In this document: positions 1 through 8,206 of the stretch, piece after piece
Position numbering within the stretch: the stretch's first letter is position 1
Layout: every line of letters begins with the position of its first letter
Source of the DNA: Synechococcales cyanobacterium PMM_0073
Lineage (GTDB): Bacteria > Cyanobacteriota > Cyanobacteriia > Elainellales > Elainellaceae
Assembly: GCA_949127695.1 (NCBI GenBank)
Contig: CASBQH010000363.1
Location: 1 to 10,035, forward strand
Length of the DNA: 10,035 nt
Direction: 5' to 3'
Translations under genes and position numbers: made by a program
The notes under the pieces: generated by a model
What the model was told of the DNA's origin: nothing
The model's database searches: none
The model's input: only the letters and a program-made list of their open reading frames with translations

Positions 1-1203
1 CTCTATCCCGCCGCCGTAATCTGCGAAATTCAAAACCCCAATGGCTCCATGGCGCGTCTGCCAGAGCTAATCGACTACGCCAAGCAGCATGACTTGAAGC
101 TGATCAACATTGCCGACTTGATCAGCTATCGCTTGCAGCATGAGCGGTTTGTGCAGCGCGAGGCGGTGGCCAAACTACCGACGCAGTTTGGCCATTTTCA
201 GGTCTACGGCTACCGCAACTCGCTCGACAACAGCGAACATATTGCCGTTGTTAAAGGCGATCCCGCCACTTTTAAAGATCAGAGCGTGATGGTGCGGGTG
301 CATTCTGAATGCCTGACGGGTGACGCGATTGGCTCGCTGCGCTGCGACTGTCGGATGCAGCTGCAAGCCGCGCTGAAAATGATCGAAAATGCGGGGCAGG
401 GCGTGGTGGTCTATCTGCGTCAGGAAGGACGCGGGATTGGCCTGGTGAACAAGCTCAAAGCCTACTCGCTGCAAGATATGGGGCTGGATACTGTCGAGGC
501 CAACGAGCGGCTGGGTTTTGCCGCCGATCAGCGCAACTACGGCGTGGGAGCGCAGATTCTCAACGATTTGGGCGTACAGAAATTTTGCCTGATTACCAAC
601 AACCCGCGCAAAATTGCCGGACTCAAAGGCTACGGCCTCGAAATGGTCAGTCGCGTGCCGCTGCTGATTGAGGCTACTGCTTACAACGCCGACTATCTGG
701 CCACCAAAGCCGAAAAGCTAGGGCATCTGCTGCTGCGGACTTATTTAGTCACCGTCGCAGTCCAGTGGAAAGACGGCCTGCCCTCTGTGACCGAACGCTA
801 CGAGCGCCTCGAAAAAATTCGCCATTTGGCCAACCAGCATGACCTGCTGCTGCAAGAAGAGGCGCGTTCCCTGGCCACCGCCCTGTTTGGCCAAGCCGCC
901 CTCACCTTCCACCTCGGCTTTGACCAAGCCAAACTCGCCGACTCCAGCTGGTATCAGCAGCCCGATCACCCCTACGTCAAAGCCATTGCCCAAATCCTCG
1001 ATGGCCTAGCCAGCTGGCATCCGGTAGAGCAGTTAGAATTCCTGATCTCAGCCGGGGGCGATCCGCTGCTCAATTTGCAGGTTCAGCTCGACCGCCAGAT
1101 CTTTGCGTTGGGTGAGCCAGACAGCTCGCTGCGCCCCTCAACGATCTGCGCTGAGCTGCAAACCCAGCGAATCTACGTGTTTTCAAATCACCCGCCAGCT
1201 TGA
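1..1203 (+). CDS. ribBA: Bifunctional 3,4-dihydroxy-2-butanone-4-phosphate synthase / GTP cyclohydrolase II, 5'-truncated by the window edge
   Basis: The frame is open from base 1, so the gene starts outside the window; 400 residues are visible and roughly 150-160 are probably missing. It catalyses the two committed steps of riboflavin synthesis in the cytoplasm: GTP to the pyrimidine precursor, and ribulose 5-phosphate to the four-carbon unit. Visible residues 1 to about 45 are the end of the RibB domain ([18 protein letters not shown]). The RibA domain follows from about 55 to 245. It shows the zinc cysteines in SECLTGD and RCDC (visible residues 104, 115, 117), the active-site segment [11 protein letters not shown], and ITNNPRK and [10 protein letters not shown]. 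After that come about 155 residues not found in E. coli RibA or B. subtilis RibBA; I associate this extension with cyanobacterial RibBA. The in-frame ATG at 49 lies inside the RibB domain and is not the real start. The 3' end overlaps the convergent MATE gene by 16 bp. Confidence 0.95.
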   Translation, partial: LYPAAVICEIQNPNGSMARLPELIDYAKQHDLKLINIADLISYRLQHERFVQREAVAKLPTQFGHFQVYGYRNSLDNSEHIAVVKGDPATFKDQSVMVRVHSECLTGDAIGSLRCDCRMQLQAALKMIENAGQGVVVYLRQEGRGIGLVNKLKAYSLQDMGLDTVEANERLGFAADQRNYGVGAQILNDLGVQKFCLITNNPRKIAGLKGYGLEMVSRVPLLIEATAYNADYLATKAEKLGHLLLRTYLVTVAVQWKDGLPSVTERYERLEKIRHLANQHDLLLQEEARSLATALFGQAALTFHLGFDQAKLADSSWYQQPDHPYVKAIAQILDGLASWHPVEQLEFLISAGGDPLLNLQVQLDRQIFALGEPDSSLRPSTICAELQTQRIYVFSNHPPA

Positions 1204-2546
1204 ATCGGCTCCAGCGTCCGGGGCACCTGAGCGCCCAGCAATAGCACTCTTGCCGCCATAAAGACCGCCAGCCCTAGCCAAAGCAAATAAGGCGCTGACA
1301 GATTCCAGGCGACCAGCGCAATCGGCGCAAACCCCAGCAGACTAGAGAGCAGTGCGGCATTCCGCAAGGTCGCGCCTTCGGCCAGACCTAGAAAATAGCC
1401 GTCTAGCATAAAGGCCAAAGAGCCAAAGCTCAAGACCGGCAATAGCCAAAACACATCCTGGCTGACCAGTTGCAGCAGTTCGGCATGGTTGGTGAGCAGG
1501 CCAAACAGCGACGGAAACAGCATGAACACCAGCGCAAAGCTGGTCCCCACCAGCAGGCTAATACCGCCCGCTAGCTTGACCAAAAACCGGAGCGGCTGGC
1601 GGTTTCCCTGTCCGTAGAGCTGCCCGGTCAAGCTCTCGGTGGCAAAGGCTAAGCCGTCAATCAGATAAACTGCGAGGCTGAACACCTGAAGCAGCAGCGC
1701 GTTTTCGGTCAGCAGCAGCGTGCTAATAGCGGCGCTGAGGCTGGTGAACACCGAAAAAGTCGAGAGAAAAGCCAGCGTGCGAACAAAAATATTGCCGTTC
1801 AGCGTCAGGGTTTGCTTTAGGGCGGCGGCATTTCCAAGCTGCGGCAGCGCAGTTTGCAGCTCTTGCCACGAGATTAACCGACCTGCCAGCCCCAGTCCCA
1901 AAGCTGCCATCACATATTGACTCACCACAATTGCCCAGCCTGCGCCTGCGCTATTCCAGCCCTGCTGCGTAATCAGGCTATAGTCCAGCAAAATATTTGC
2001 GCCGTTGCCCACTGCCGAAATCAGCAGCACCTGACCGCTCTTTTCCTGACCCAGCAGCCAGCCCAGCAGTACAAAATTCAGCAATGTGGCTGGAGCCGCC
2101 CAGATCCGGGCGTCGTAGTAAGCCTGTCCCGCCGCTTTAATCGCCGGTTCAGTGCTGAGGAGGGCAAAGCCCAGGTCGCGAATCGGATGCTGCAACAGCA
2201 AGATCAGTAGCCCTAGCCCAATTGCAATCAGGCCGTTGCGGAGGCCAATCAACAGCACAGCCTCGCGGTCGTCGCGCCCAATTGCCTGTGCCGTGACCCC
2301 CGTTGTGCCCATCCGCAGAAAGCTGAGCGTGCGGTAGAGATAGTTGAACAGCACCGAAGCCAGCGTTACGCCCGCCAAATGCTGGATTTCGCCTAGATGC
2401 CCCAAGAAGGCAACGCTGATTAAGCCTGCCAGCGGCACGGTCAGGTTAGAGAGAATATTGACGCTGGCCAGCTTTAGGAATCGCTGGGTTAGGGCTTGGT
2501 TCGATTCAAGATCGGCAGTGGGCAGAGCAGGCTGGGCTGGGTACAT
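1188..2546 (-). CDS. MATE family efflux transporter, DinF-like
   Basis: This 452-residue polytopic inner-membrane protein has about twelve hydrophobic segments, the normal MATE size. It would export organic or cationic compounds using a sodium or proton gradient; the substrate cannot be read from sequence. DinF-type signatures are [16 protein letters not shown] in TM1 (about residues 38-52), [15 protein letters not shown] (77-90), and [20 protein letters not shown] in the second half. The TM1 position that is usually Asp in MATE proteins appears to be Ser44. Similar cyanobacterial proteins are sometimes labelled as the guanitoxin exporter GntT, but no guanitoxin biosynthesis gene is present here, so I do not use that name. 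The ATG has no clear Shine-Dalgarno sequence. The gene starts 57 bp after the rhomboid gene and may be co-transcribed with it. Its stop lies inside the end of ribBA on the opposite strand. Confidence 0.9.
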   Translation of the reverse strand: MYPAQPALPTADLESNQALTQRFLKLASVNILSNLTVPLAGLISVAFLGHLGEIQHLAGVTLASVLFNYLYRTLSFLRMGTTGVTAQAIGRDDREAVLLIGLRNGLIAIGLGLLILLLQHPIRDLGFALLSTEPAIKAAGQAYYDARIWAAPATLLNFVLLGWLLGQEKSGQVLLISAVGNGANILLDYSLITQQGWNSAGAGWAIVVSQYVMAALGLGLAGRLISWQELQTALPQLGNAAALKQTLTLNGNIFVRTLAFLSTFSVFTSLSAAISTLLLTENALLLQVFSLAVYLIDGLAFATESLTGQLYGQGNRQPLRFLVKLAGGISLLVGTSFALVFMLFPSLFGLLTNHAELLQLVSQDVFWLLPVLSFGSLAFMLDGYFLGLAEGATLRNAALLSSLLGFAPIALVAWNLSAPYLLWLGLAVFMAARVLLLGAQVPRTLEPIQAGG

Positions 2547-2603
2547 GCAATCACGCTAGGGGCAGTAGAGTTACAAGAGCGAAGAACGGCTGGATACATT
2601 GCG

Positions 2604-3197
2604 CTACGAAACCCGCCGTCTAGGCTCAGACAGCAGCTGCGCGGCCAAAATTCCGCCCAGGAAACCAAACAGATGCCCTTGCCAGGAGATCCCTAACTGT
2701 CCCGGCAAGACGCCCCAGATCATGCCGCCATAGAGCAGCCCGACAACCAGCGACAGGGCAATTGCGCCAAAGCTGCGCTCAAAGTAGCCCCGCGAAATTA
2801 GAAAGCCCAGATAGCCAAACACCACGCCGCTCGCCCCAATATGCACAGTCAAAGACGGCGCAAACAGCCAGGTGCCTAGCCCTGCCACCAGGGTCACAAT
2901 AATTGTGACTGGCCAAAAATCGCTGGTGCGCCGCAGCATCACCAGCCAGCCCAAAATGATAAACGGCACCGTATTGGCCATCAGGTGAAACAAACTGCCG
3001 TGCAAAAAGGGCGCAAATAAAATGCCGCGCAGCCCGACAACAGAACGCGGCCTGATCCCGAATTGATTCAATGCGCCGCCCAAAAACAGATCGAGAATTT
3101 CGATCGCCCACATCAGGCCGACCAACCCAGCCAGGATGCCAACTTGTGATCGAACTTCCCCAACCAGCCCTTTGATTTCGTTACGACTCTGACTCAT
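2604..3197 (-). CDS. Rhomboid family intramembrane serine protease
   Basis: This 197-residue membrane protein has about six hydrophobic segments. Rhomboids cleave transmembrane substrates within the bilayer with a Ser-His dyad. All expected positions are present: HGSLFHLMAN supplies the oxyanion-side His and Asn (His71, Asn75), GASG contains the nucleophile Ser123, and WQGHLFGFLGG contains the catalytic His175. The glycine-rich last helix (about 174-188) is also typical. The N-terminal 20 residues are polar, which suggests a cytoplasmic start and no cleavable signal peptide. It lies between ppc (95 bp upstream) and the MATE gene (57 bp downstream), all on the minus strand. A 10-bp inverted repeat and a possible -10 box sit just upstream. 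The substrate is unknown. Confidence 0.92.
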   Translation of the reverse strand: MSQSRNEIKGLVGEVRSQVGILAGLVGLMWAIEILDLFLGGALNQFGIRPRSVVGLRGILFAPFLHGSLFHLMANTVPFIILGWLVMLRRTSDFWPVTIIVTLVAGLGTWLFAPSLTVHIGASGVVFGYLGFLISRGYFERSFGAIALSLVVGLLYGGMIWGVLPGQLGISWQGHLFGFLGGILAAQLLSEPRRRVS

Positions 3198-3228
3198 GGA
3201 CTACCCTGGCTCCTAGGCCGCTCAAGAC

Positions 3229-3267
3229 TGATAAAACTAAGTCCATTCTAGCTAAGCAGTTTTATCA
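3229..3267. repeat. Perfect 10-bp inverted repeat between ppc and the rhomboid gene
   Basis: TGATAAAACT (3229-3238) and AGTTTTATCA (3258-3267) are exact reverse complements separated by 19 bases. The repeat starts 26 bp downstream of the ppc stop codon and about 30 bp upstream of the rhomboid start codon. The arms are AT-rich and are not followed by a T-run in the ppc direction, so this is not a classical intrinsic terminator. On the minus strand a possible -10 box, TAGAAT (3245-3250), falls in the loop, about 47 bp before the rhomboid ATG; I see no good -35. An operator or promoter-overlapping dyad for the rhomboid gene is as likely as a weak terminator for ppc. Confidence 0.5.
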
Positions 3268-3292
3268 AACAGGCTCAGAATTGAACTCAGGC

Positions 3293-6200
3293 TCAGCCCG
3301 TATTTCGCATTCCAGCAGCAATGCCGTTGATTGTCAGGAGCGCTCCGCGCAGCAGCTCACCTCGGCTGTAGCGCGAGCGAATCACGCCAGAAGCAGCGCT
3401 TTGCTTATGCTGACGCAGCCGCTTCAGCAATGACACCTGCAAAAAGCCCAGCGGCATAATTGTGTTGTTTCGCAGCAGCACCGAGCGCTGGAGGTCGGGA
3501 TCGCCGTCTAGCAGGCGCTCATGCCCGGTAATCGCCAGCACCAGATCGCGGGTGAGATAGAACTCGTTGGCGATTTGCTCAAATACTTTTTCGAGCCGCT
3601 CGCGATCTTCGGGGTGGCTGAGTTCGCTGACATAGTGCGAGGCAATCCGCAGATCGACTTTAGAAAGCGTCATCTCGCACTTTGAAATCACCATCTTGAA
3701 GAACGGCCACTTGTAATAAAAGTAGCGCAGCAGCTTCAGGTTTTCTTGAGGCGCTTCATCGACAAAGCTCTGGATGGCCGTGCCGACGCCATACCAGGAG
3801 GGCAGCAAAAAGCGGGTCTGCGTCCAGCTAAACACCCAGGGAATCGCCCGCAGGCTAGAGAGATCTTTCTTGCCGCCGCGCCGCGCTGGTCGGGAGCTAA
3901 TTTGCAGCTGGCTGATTTCTTCAATTGGCGTCACCTGCATGAAAAAGTCAATGAAGTCAGGCTGCTCGTAAATTAAGTCGCGGTAATGCGCCCGTGAGCG
4001 CGCCGCTAGCTCTTCCATGATTTCGTGCCAGGGCTGGATGTCATCAAAGCCGCTGCGGAGCAGGCTGGCCTGCAAAACCGCAGTGGTGACGGTTTCGAGG
4101 TTGTAGAGCGCCAGCTCTGGCAGGTTGTATTTGGAGGCCAAGACTTCGCCCTGCTCGGTAATTTTGATCCGCCCGTCGATGCTGCGTCCCGGCTGAGCCA
4201 AAATCGCCGCGTAGGCGGGGCCGCCCCCTCTGCCCACTGAGCCACCGCGCCCGTGGAAGATTCGCAGCGCCACGCCATACTGCTCGGCAATCGCCTGGAG
4301 CGCCTGCTGTGCCTTGTGGATTTCCCAGTTGCTGCTGAGGAAGCCGGAGTCTTTGTTGCTGTCAGAATAGCCCAGCATCACTTCTTGCAAAGGCTGACGC
4401 GCCTGACCTGCCGAGCCAGTCGCGCCATCCGCGTTTCCGCCGTTCAGTAGATTACGGTAGAGCGGCAGCTCAAACAGCTGATTCATCACGGCAGGGGCAC
4501 GCTGCAAGTCTTCCACGGTTTCAAACAGTGGCACGATCGAAATGCTGCCTGCGCCTGTAGCCGGGTCATAGAGTCCGGCTTCTTTGGCCAGCAGCAGCAC
4601 TTCTAGCAAATCGCTGACGTGATGGCTCATGCTGATCACGTAGGTCTGACAGATTTCGGAACCAAACTCCTGCTGGAGCTTATGGATCATCCGAAAGGTC
4701 TGGATGGTTTCGCTAGCCTTCTCCGAGAACGACAGCTCGTAGGGAATCAGCGGACGGCGGGTTTGCAGCTCGGTGGCCAGCCAAATTGTCTTCTCAGATT
4801 CAGACAGCTCGTTGTAGGGGCGCGGCAGAATTTGCAGATATTCAATCAGCTCGCTCAGCGTGTCAGAATGATGCGAGCTTTCCTGGCGCACGTCTAGGTT
4901 GGCCAAGTTAAAGCCGTAGATTTCTACCTGGCAGATCAGATGCTCTAGCTCGCGGCTTTGCAGGCCGGTTTCTTTCAGGTTGCGCTGAATTAGCAGCAGC
5001 TCGGCCAAAAATGACTTGCCCGAAGCATAGACTGTAGCCGGGTTAACCTCCGGAATTTCAGGCGGATAGTCGCTGTTGTAGAGCTGATTGCTGCGCGCTT
5101 GGGTGTTTTCCAGCCGCTTTTGAATATAGGCCAGCTTCAGCCGGTAAGGCTCCTGCCGATAGCGGATGGCCAGCTGCTCGTAGACTGCTGGGATCTGGGC
5201 TTGGTCTTGCTCCAGCGACTCCAGCAAATCTGGTAAGACATCGCTCCAGTGCAGCGACAGGCTGAGCAGATTGGTCAGTCGCTTCACCGAGTCAATATAT
5301 TTCCCCAGCACCAGATTGCGCTGATAGCAGGCGGTCTTCCAGGTAATCTCCGGCGTCACCGAGGGGTTGCCGTCCCGGTCTGACCCGACCCAAGAGCCAA
5401 ACTGACAGAAGTTATGCCGCGGCGGACTTAAGTTGGGGAAGGTGGTGTTCAGCGCCCGACAGAACCGCTGATGCAGCAGCGGAATCGTGTCAAACAGCAC
5501 TTCTTGGAAATAGTGCAGCGCATAGTCTACCTCGTCCAGCACTGTCGGCTTAAACTGGTGCAGTTCGTCGGTGCGCCACCAGAGCCGAATTTCGTCGGTG
5601 AGCTGCTGCCGCAGATCTTCCATTTCCCAGGAAGAAGTGAGTCCTAGCGTTTGCAAGCCCTCTTCAGCTTGATCCATTTGCCGCAGAATTCCGGCGACCC
5701 GGCGCTGCTTGTCGCGGATCGTATGCCGGACAATTTCGGTGGGATGCGCCGTAAACACCAGCCGCACATCTAGATTGTCAATCAGCTTTTGAATCTGGCG
5801 AGGCGGCACGTTGAGTCGATGGAGTCTGGGAAAGAGCGCCTGTAATGTTGGCACTTGGCGGTCTGGCTGCAAATTTTTCTCAAGCTGCGCGGCCTCTGGA
5901 TTGCCAGCTTCTTCGTCGTCTGGCAAGGCTTCGCCACTAAAAAATGAGCCTGGATCGGCCTGCTCATAGGCAGCGCGATACTGCTGCTGCTGACCGCGCT
6001 GCTCGTAATGCTGCTCGACAATATTAATTAATTGAAAATAGAGCGCAAAGGCGCGAGCGGCTCGAATCGCTTCGTTCAAGTCCAGATTTTCAATCACGCT
6101 CAGCACTGCTGCCTGCTCAGCCCGAAACGCATCGCCTTCCACTGAGCGAATCGAGCGCAGCTGCCGCAGTAGGTCTACCAGGGTTTGGCCGCATTCTTGC

Positions 6201-6382
6201 TGTAGCACCGATTCCCACAGATCTTCAACGATCTTCAGCCGATGGTGCAAAAACAAATCTGTCGCCGAATCGGGAGTCAACTCCTGGATGCTTTTCTGCT
6301 CAACTGCCGTAACACTTAATGCACCCGACTGGATCACACCGGCTTGAAACGCATCATCTGAGGATTGGAGGGTTGAGCTCAT
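3293..6382 (-). CDS. ppc: Phosphoenolpyruvate carboxylase
   Basis: This enzyme of 1029 residues carboxylates phosphoenolpyruvate with bicarbonate to oxaloacetate, replenishing the TCA pathway and aspartate-family synthesis; it is a cytoplasmic tetramer in known members. E. coli PEPC is about 883 residues, whereas cyanobacterial forms are commonly around 1000, so the length fits. Key motifs are VFTAHPTE (catalytic His213), [12 protein letters not shown] (329-340), [11 protein letters not shown] (584-594), FETVEDL (620-626), [10 protein letters not shown] (671-680), the glycine loop [14 protein letters not shown] (709-722), and the C-terminal MRNTG that closes the aspartate-inhibitor and active site region. 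The plant regulatory phosphoserine motif is not seen at the N terminus. There are variable segments at about 143-178 (acidic) and 647-665 (Gly/Ala-rich). The start is supported by AGGA six bases before the ATG. A possible -10 box CATAAT lies at 6412-6417 on the minus strand, without a convincing -35. Confidence 0.98.
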   Translation of the reverse strand: MSSTLQSSDDAFQAGVIQSGALSVTAVEQKSIQELTPDSATDLFLHHRLKIVEDLWESVLQQECGQTLVDLLRQLRSIRSVEGDAFRAEQAAVLSVIENLDLNEAIRAARAFALYFQLINIVEQHYEQRGQQQQYRAAYEQADPGSFFSGEALPDDEEAGNPEAAQLEKNLQPDRQVPTLQALFPRLHRLNVPPRQIQKLIDNLDVRLVFTAHPTEIVRHTIRDKQRRVAGILRQMDQAEEGLQTLGLTSSWEMEDLRQQLTDEIRLWWRTDELHQFKPTVLDEVDYALHYFQEVLFDTIPLLHQRFCRALNTTFPNLSPPRHNFCQFGSWVGSDRDGNPSVTPEITWKTACYQRNLVLGKYIDSVKRLTNLLSLSLHWSDVLPDLLESLEQDQAQIPAVYEQLAIRYRQEPYRLKLAYIQKRLENTQARSNQLYNSDYPPEIPEVNPATVYASGKSFLAELLLIQRNLKETGLQSRELEHLICQVEIYGFNLANLDVRQESSHHSDTLSELIEYLQILPRPYNELSESEKTIWLATELQTRRPLIPYELSFSEKASETIQTFRMIHKLQQEFGSEICQTYVISMSHHVSDLLEVLLLAKEAGLYDPATGAGSISIVPLFETVEDLQRAPAVMNQLFELPLYRNLLNGGNADGATGSAGQARQPLQEVMLGYSDSNKDSGFLSSNWEIHKAQQALQAIAEQYGVALRIFHGRGGSVGRGGGPAYAAILAQPGRSIDGRIKITEQGEVLASKYNLPELALYNLETVTTAVLQASLLRSGFDDIQPWHEIMEELAARSRAHYRDLIYEQPDFIDFFMQVTPIEEISQLQISSRPARRGGKKDLSSLRAIPWVFSWTQTRFLLPSWYGVGTAIQSFVDEAPQENLKLLRYFYYKWPFFKMVISKCEMTLSKVDLRIASHYVSELSHPEDRERLEKVFEQIANEFYLTRDLVLAITGHERLLDGDPDLQRSVLLRNNTIMPLGFLQVSLLKRLRQHKQSAASGVIRSRYSRGELLRGALLTINGIAAGMRNTG

Positions 6383-6643
6383 GATTTATCCTGGCAAGAT
6401 CATTCGTTAATATTATGGGTTTTGCTGCCGCAAAGCTAGACTGAATCGGGGCTATCTGCATTCGGCGCTCTTTATCTTGGCTATAAGCCTGCTATAAGCC
6501 TGCTGCGGCTCAGGTTCCAGTTCAAGCGACTGCTCGGTTTAAGCCTATAATGCTGATGTTTCCTGGCTCTATCTAGTCATTACAGCGCTGCAAAAAAAGT
6601 GTCGTAGGGAACAGTTGCTTGAATCTCGCCTGCTGCTCCGCCC
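6383..6643. other. Divergent intergenic region between ppc and the recombinase-like gene
   Basis: This 261-bp gap should hold promoters for both divergent genes. Near ppc it contains its ribosome-binding site and the weak minus-strand -10 box at 6412-6417. In the middle is a perfect 11-bp tandem repeat, CTATAAGCCTG, twice (6481-6502); the core AAGCCT recurs at 6541-6546 next to the TATAAT box. A run of seven A lies near 6592-6598 after the palindrome CAGCGCTG (6583-6590). I see no RNA gene, riboswitch or further ORF. The spacing of the AAGCCT copies suggests a binding site for a regulator, but that is inference. Confidence 0.5.
6546..6551 (+). promoter_or_regulatory. Putative -10 box for the recombinase-like gene
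   Basis: A consensus TATAAT lies about 92 bp before the ATG at 6644. The best upstream partner is TTCAAG at 6521-6526, whose 19-bp spacing is long, so the -35 is weak or absent. The box overlaps the third copy of AAGCCT from the tandem repeat upstream. It would give an untranslated leader of about 85 bases. Confidence 0.35.
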
Positions 6644-7987
6644 ATGCCTGCTGCTCACCTAGTTTTTCTTTACAGCTACAGCGATCCGCTGCTGGAGCCA
6701 ATCCCTGATATCTCTAGCTGGGGCTGGCAGTTTGACCGACTCTATCAAGATCTAGGCGGACGCAGCCAGCTCCGGCAGATGCTGCTAGATTGCGCCACCG
6801 AATCGGTGCAGGCCGAGGTTTCGGTGCGGGTGCAGCAGCTGACCGAATTGGGCGATTCGCTCAGCGCCATTGGCGATTGCCTCACCCAGCTCAGGCAGCT
6901 CAAAGTCTGTCTGTTAATTGGCGACCAGGTAATTGGCGACCAGGCCGAACCAAGCGACCAGATCGCGCCTGCTGAGCTGTTGGGGCAGCTGGATCAAGCT
7001 CAGCTGGAGCAGCGACGGCTGCGGCGGGGTCATGCTCGCAGTCGGCTGAAGAGCCTGCCGCCACCGGGTCGGGCACCTTACGGCTACCGGCGAGGTAAAG
7101 AGCGCTATTTGCTAGATCGCAGCACCGCGCCAATTGTCAAAGAGTTTTTTGAGCATTTTCTGCTGTACGGCTCTCTGCGGGGCAGCCTGCGCCATCTGCA
7201 AAAAAAATATGGCAAGAAAATTTCGCCGGCAACCGGCAAGCAGTGGCTGACTAGCCCCGTCTATCGCGGCGATCTGGCCTACCAAACAGGCGGCCAAGTA
7301 CGAGATACGCATCCGCCGATCCTCTCCCGCCAGGAGGCCGCCCAAATTGACCGCCTGCTGCGCCGCAATCGTCGCCTGCCGCCCCGTGCTGCCTCTGCGC
7401 CGCGCTCGCTCTCAGGGCTAGTCAGCTGTGCCACCTGCCAGTCGGGAATGAAAATCAGCCGGACGCTGCATCAGCGCGCGGGTCAAGCGCAAGAGTATCT
7501 GTATCTGCGGCCTGTTGCCTGCCAGCAGGCATTCGGCTCAGCCTGTCGCGGCATTCCCTACGCTGAAGCGCTCAGCCAAACCATTGAGCGGATCTGCCAG
7601 GATCTGCGGCCTGCGGTGGCTGAAGTCGAGCAGCAGGCAATGCCGAATCTAGCTAAAGCGCGGATCATGGCTCAAATTGCCGCTCAGCAGGACATCTTGG
7701 CACAGCTGCCCAATTTGGTTGCCAGCGCTGTACTAGATACCGAAACAGCCCAGCTGCGGTCATACAAGCTGCGGACTGAGCTAGCCGAACTCCAAGCCAA
7801 GCTGTCGCAACTGCCGCCTGTCAATCTCCAGGCTACGGCAGAGACGGTTTCAATTCCGCAGTTTTGGCTGGATCTGTCTGAGCCGGAGCGTCGGTTTTAT
7901 TTTCGAGAATTTATCCAGCAGATTCAGATTATTCGCACTGAGCAAGATTGGCAGCTGCGGCTGATTTTCAACTTTCAGCAGATGTAA
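6644..7987 (+). CDS. Large serine recombinase-like protein with degenerate catalytic domain
   Basis: This 447-residue protein has the domain order of large serine recombinases. An N-terminal resolvase-like fold spans about 6-95. A linker helix (about 113-137) leads to the recombinase domain with GRAPYGYRR (142-150), ITW-like turn residues and SPVYRGDLAY (204-213). A zinc ribbon has Cys262, Cys265, Cys293 and Cys301 (LVSCATCQSGM and VACQQAFGSAC). A helical segment follows to the end, finishing with ERRFYFREFIQQIQI. Aligned by eye with gamma-delta resolvase, the catalytic YARVS becomes YSYSD and the KLDRLGRD region becomes QLTELGDS. The nucleophile Ser and the active-site arginines are therefore replaced, the latter by Glu68 and Asp71. 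It probably binds DNA but does not recombine it. An in-frame TGA lies eight codons before the ATG, which leaves this as the only plausible ATG; no Shine-Dalgarno is seen. The overall style is XisF-like. Confidence 0.82.
   Translation: MPAAHLVFLYSYSDPLLEPIPDISSWGWQFDRLYQDLGGRSQLRQMLLDCATESVQAEVSVRVQQLTELGDSLSAIGDCLTQLRQLKVCLLIGDQVIGDQAEPSDQIAPAELLGQLDQAQLEQRRLRRGHARSRLKSLPPPGRAPYGYRRGKERYLLDRSTAPIVKEFFEHFLLYGSLRGSLRHLQKKYGKKISPATGKQWLTSPVYRGDLAYQTGGQVRDTHPPILSRQEAAQIDRLLRRNRRLPPRAASAPRSLSGLVSCATCQSGMKISRTLHQRAGQAQEYLYLRPVACQQAFGSACRGIPYAEALSQTIERICQDLRPAVAEVEQQAMPNLAKARIMAQIAAQQDILAQLPNLVASAVLDTETAQLRSYKLRTELAELQAKLSQLPPVNLQATAETVSIPQFWLDLSEPERRFYFREFIQQIQIIRTEQDWQLRLIFNFQQM
6915..6944 (+). 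repeat. 15-bp perfect tandem duplication inside the recombinase-like gene
   Basis: TAATTGGCGACCAGG occurs twice without a gap. It is in frame and adds five codons, giving IGDQ-V-IGDQ at residues 92-100, in the linker after the last beta strand of the resolvase-like domain. It looks like a recent slippage duplication in a segment that tolerates length change. Confidence 0.85.
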
Positions 7988-8009
7988 ATTTTTAGTCCAA
8001 AAAATTTAC
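7984..8009. repeat. 10-bp inverted repeat overlapping the recombinase stop codon
   Basis: GTAAATTTTT (7984-7993) pairs perfectly with AAAAATTTAC (8000-8009) around a six-base loop, and the left arm contains the TAA stop codon. The stem is almost entirely A-T. It could stabilise or mark the 3' end of the transcript, or act as a weak terminator, but there is no GC-rich stem followed by a T-run. Confidence 0.45.
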
Positions 8010-8105
8010 ATAAATCATCAAATAATTTAAACCAAAAGATTTTAAAAAGATTTGGTTGAATCTAATCGTAAAAGCGAAGAAAAACGGAAAGTTAAAAAAT
8101 AGAAT
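7988..8105. other. AT-rich island downstream of the recombinase-like gene
   Basis: A hand count gives about 21% G+C over these 118 bases, against a mid-50s background. It contains the rest of the stop-codon inverted repeat and a second dyad at 8030-8057. The repeated words AAAAGATTT and GAATC also occur. A minus-strand frame runs through it, but its composition is what AT-rich sequence would give by chance. A TAGAAT (8100-8105) could be a -10 box for the next gene, with no -35. The island may be a promoter, a protein-binding site or a remnant of transfer. Confidence 0.5.
8030..8057. repeat. 7-bp inverted repeat in the AT-rich island
   Basis: AACCAAA (8030-8036) and TTTGGTT (8051-8057) are reverse complements separated by 14 bases. 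This is the only dyad in the island that contains G-C pairs. It may be an operator for the receiver-like gene or part of a weak terminator; neither is supported further. Confidence 0.3.
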
Positions 8106-8168
8106 CATTTGCTGAGCGCCAGGTTTTGCAGAGCTTGCAGCGATTATTCGGCCAATTATCCGCCAATT

Positions 8169-8201
8169 GGAGGGGCTATATTGGCAGACAGCACAACGTA
8201 G
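8169..8201 (+). promoter_or_regulatory. Strong Shine-Dalgarno with a possible six-codon leader ORF
   Basis: GGAGG at 8169-8173 lies seven bases before a TTG at 8181, ideal spacing. That TTG opens only six codons (L-A-D-S-T-T) before TAG at 8199-8201 and is out of frame with the receiver-like gene, whose ATG follows five bases later at 8207. The ATG itself has no good Shine-Dalgarno. This could be translational coupling through a mini-ORF, or chance. Confidence 0.3.
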
Positions 8202-8206
8202 CGCCC

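Noticed and set aside
1188..2546. Possible guanitoxin exporter GntT
   Set aside because: Similarity to DinF-like MATE proteins is clear, but no guanitoxin biosynthesis genes are in the window, and the GntT label would overstate what the sequence shows.
3736..6021. Several frames of 60-95 codons on both strands within ppc
   Set aside because: They are shadows of the ppc frame: no ribosome-binding sites, no recognisable motifs, and ppc is continuous with all family motifs.
6644..7987. Mobile element or integrated prophage carried by the recombinase-like gene
   Set aside because: No flanking repeats, attachment sites, cargo genes or phage genes are visible, neighbours are housekeeping genes, and the recombinase appears catalytically dead.
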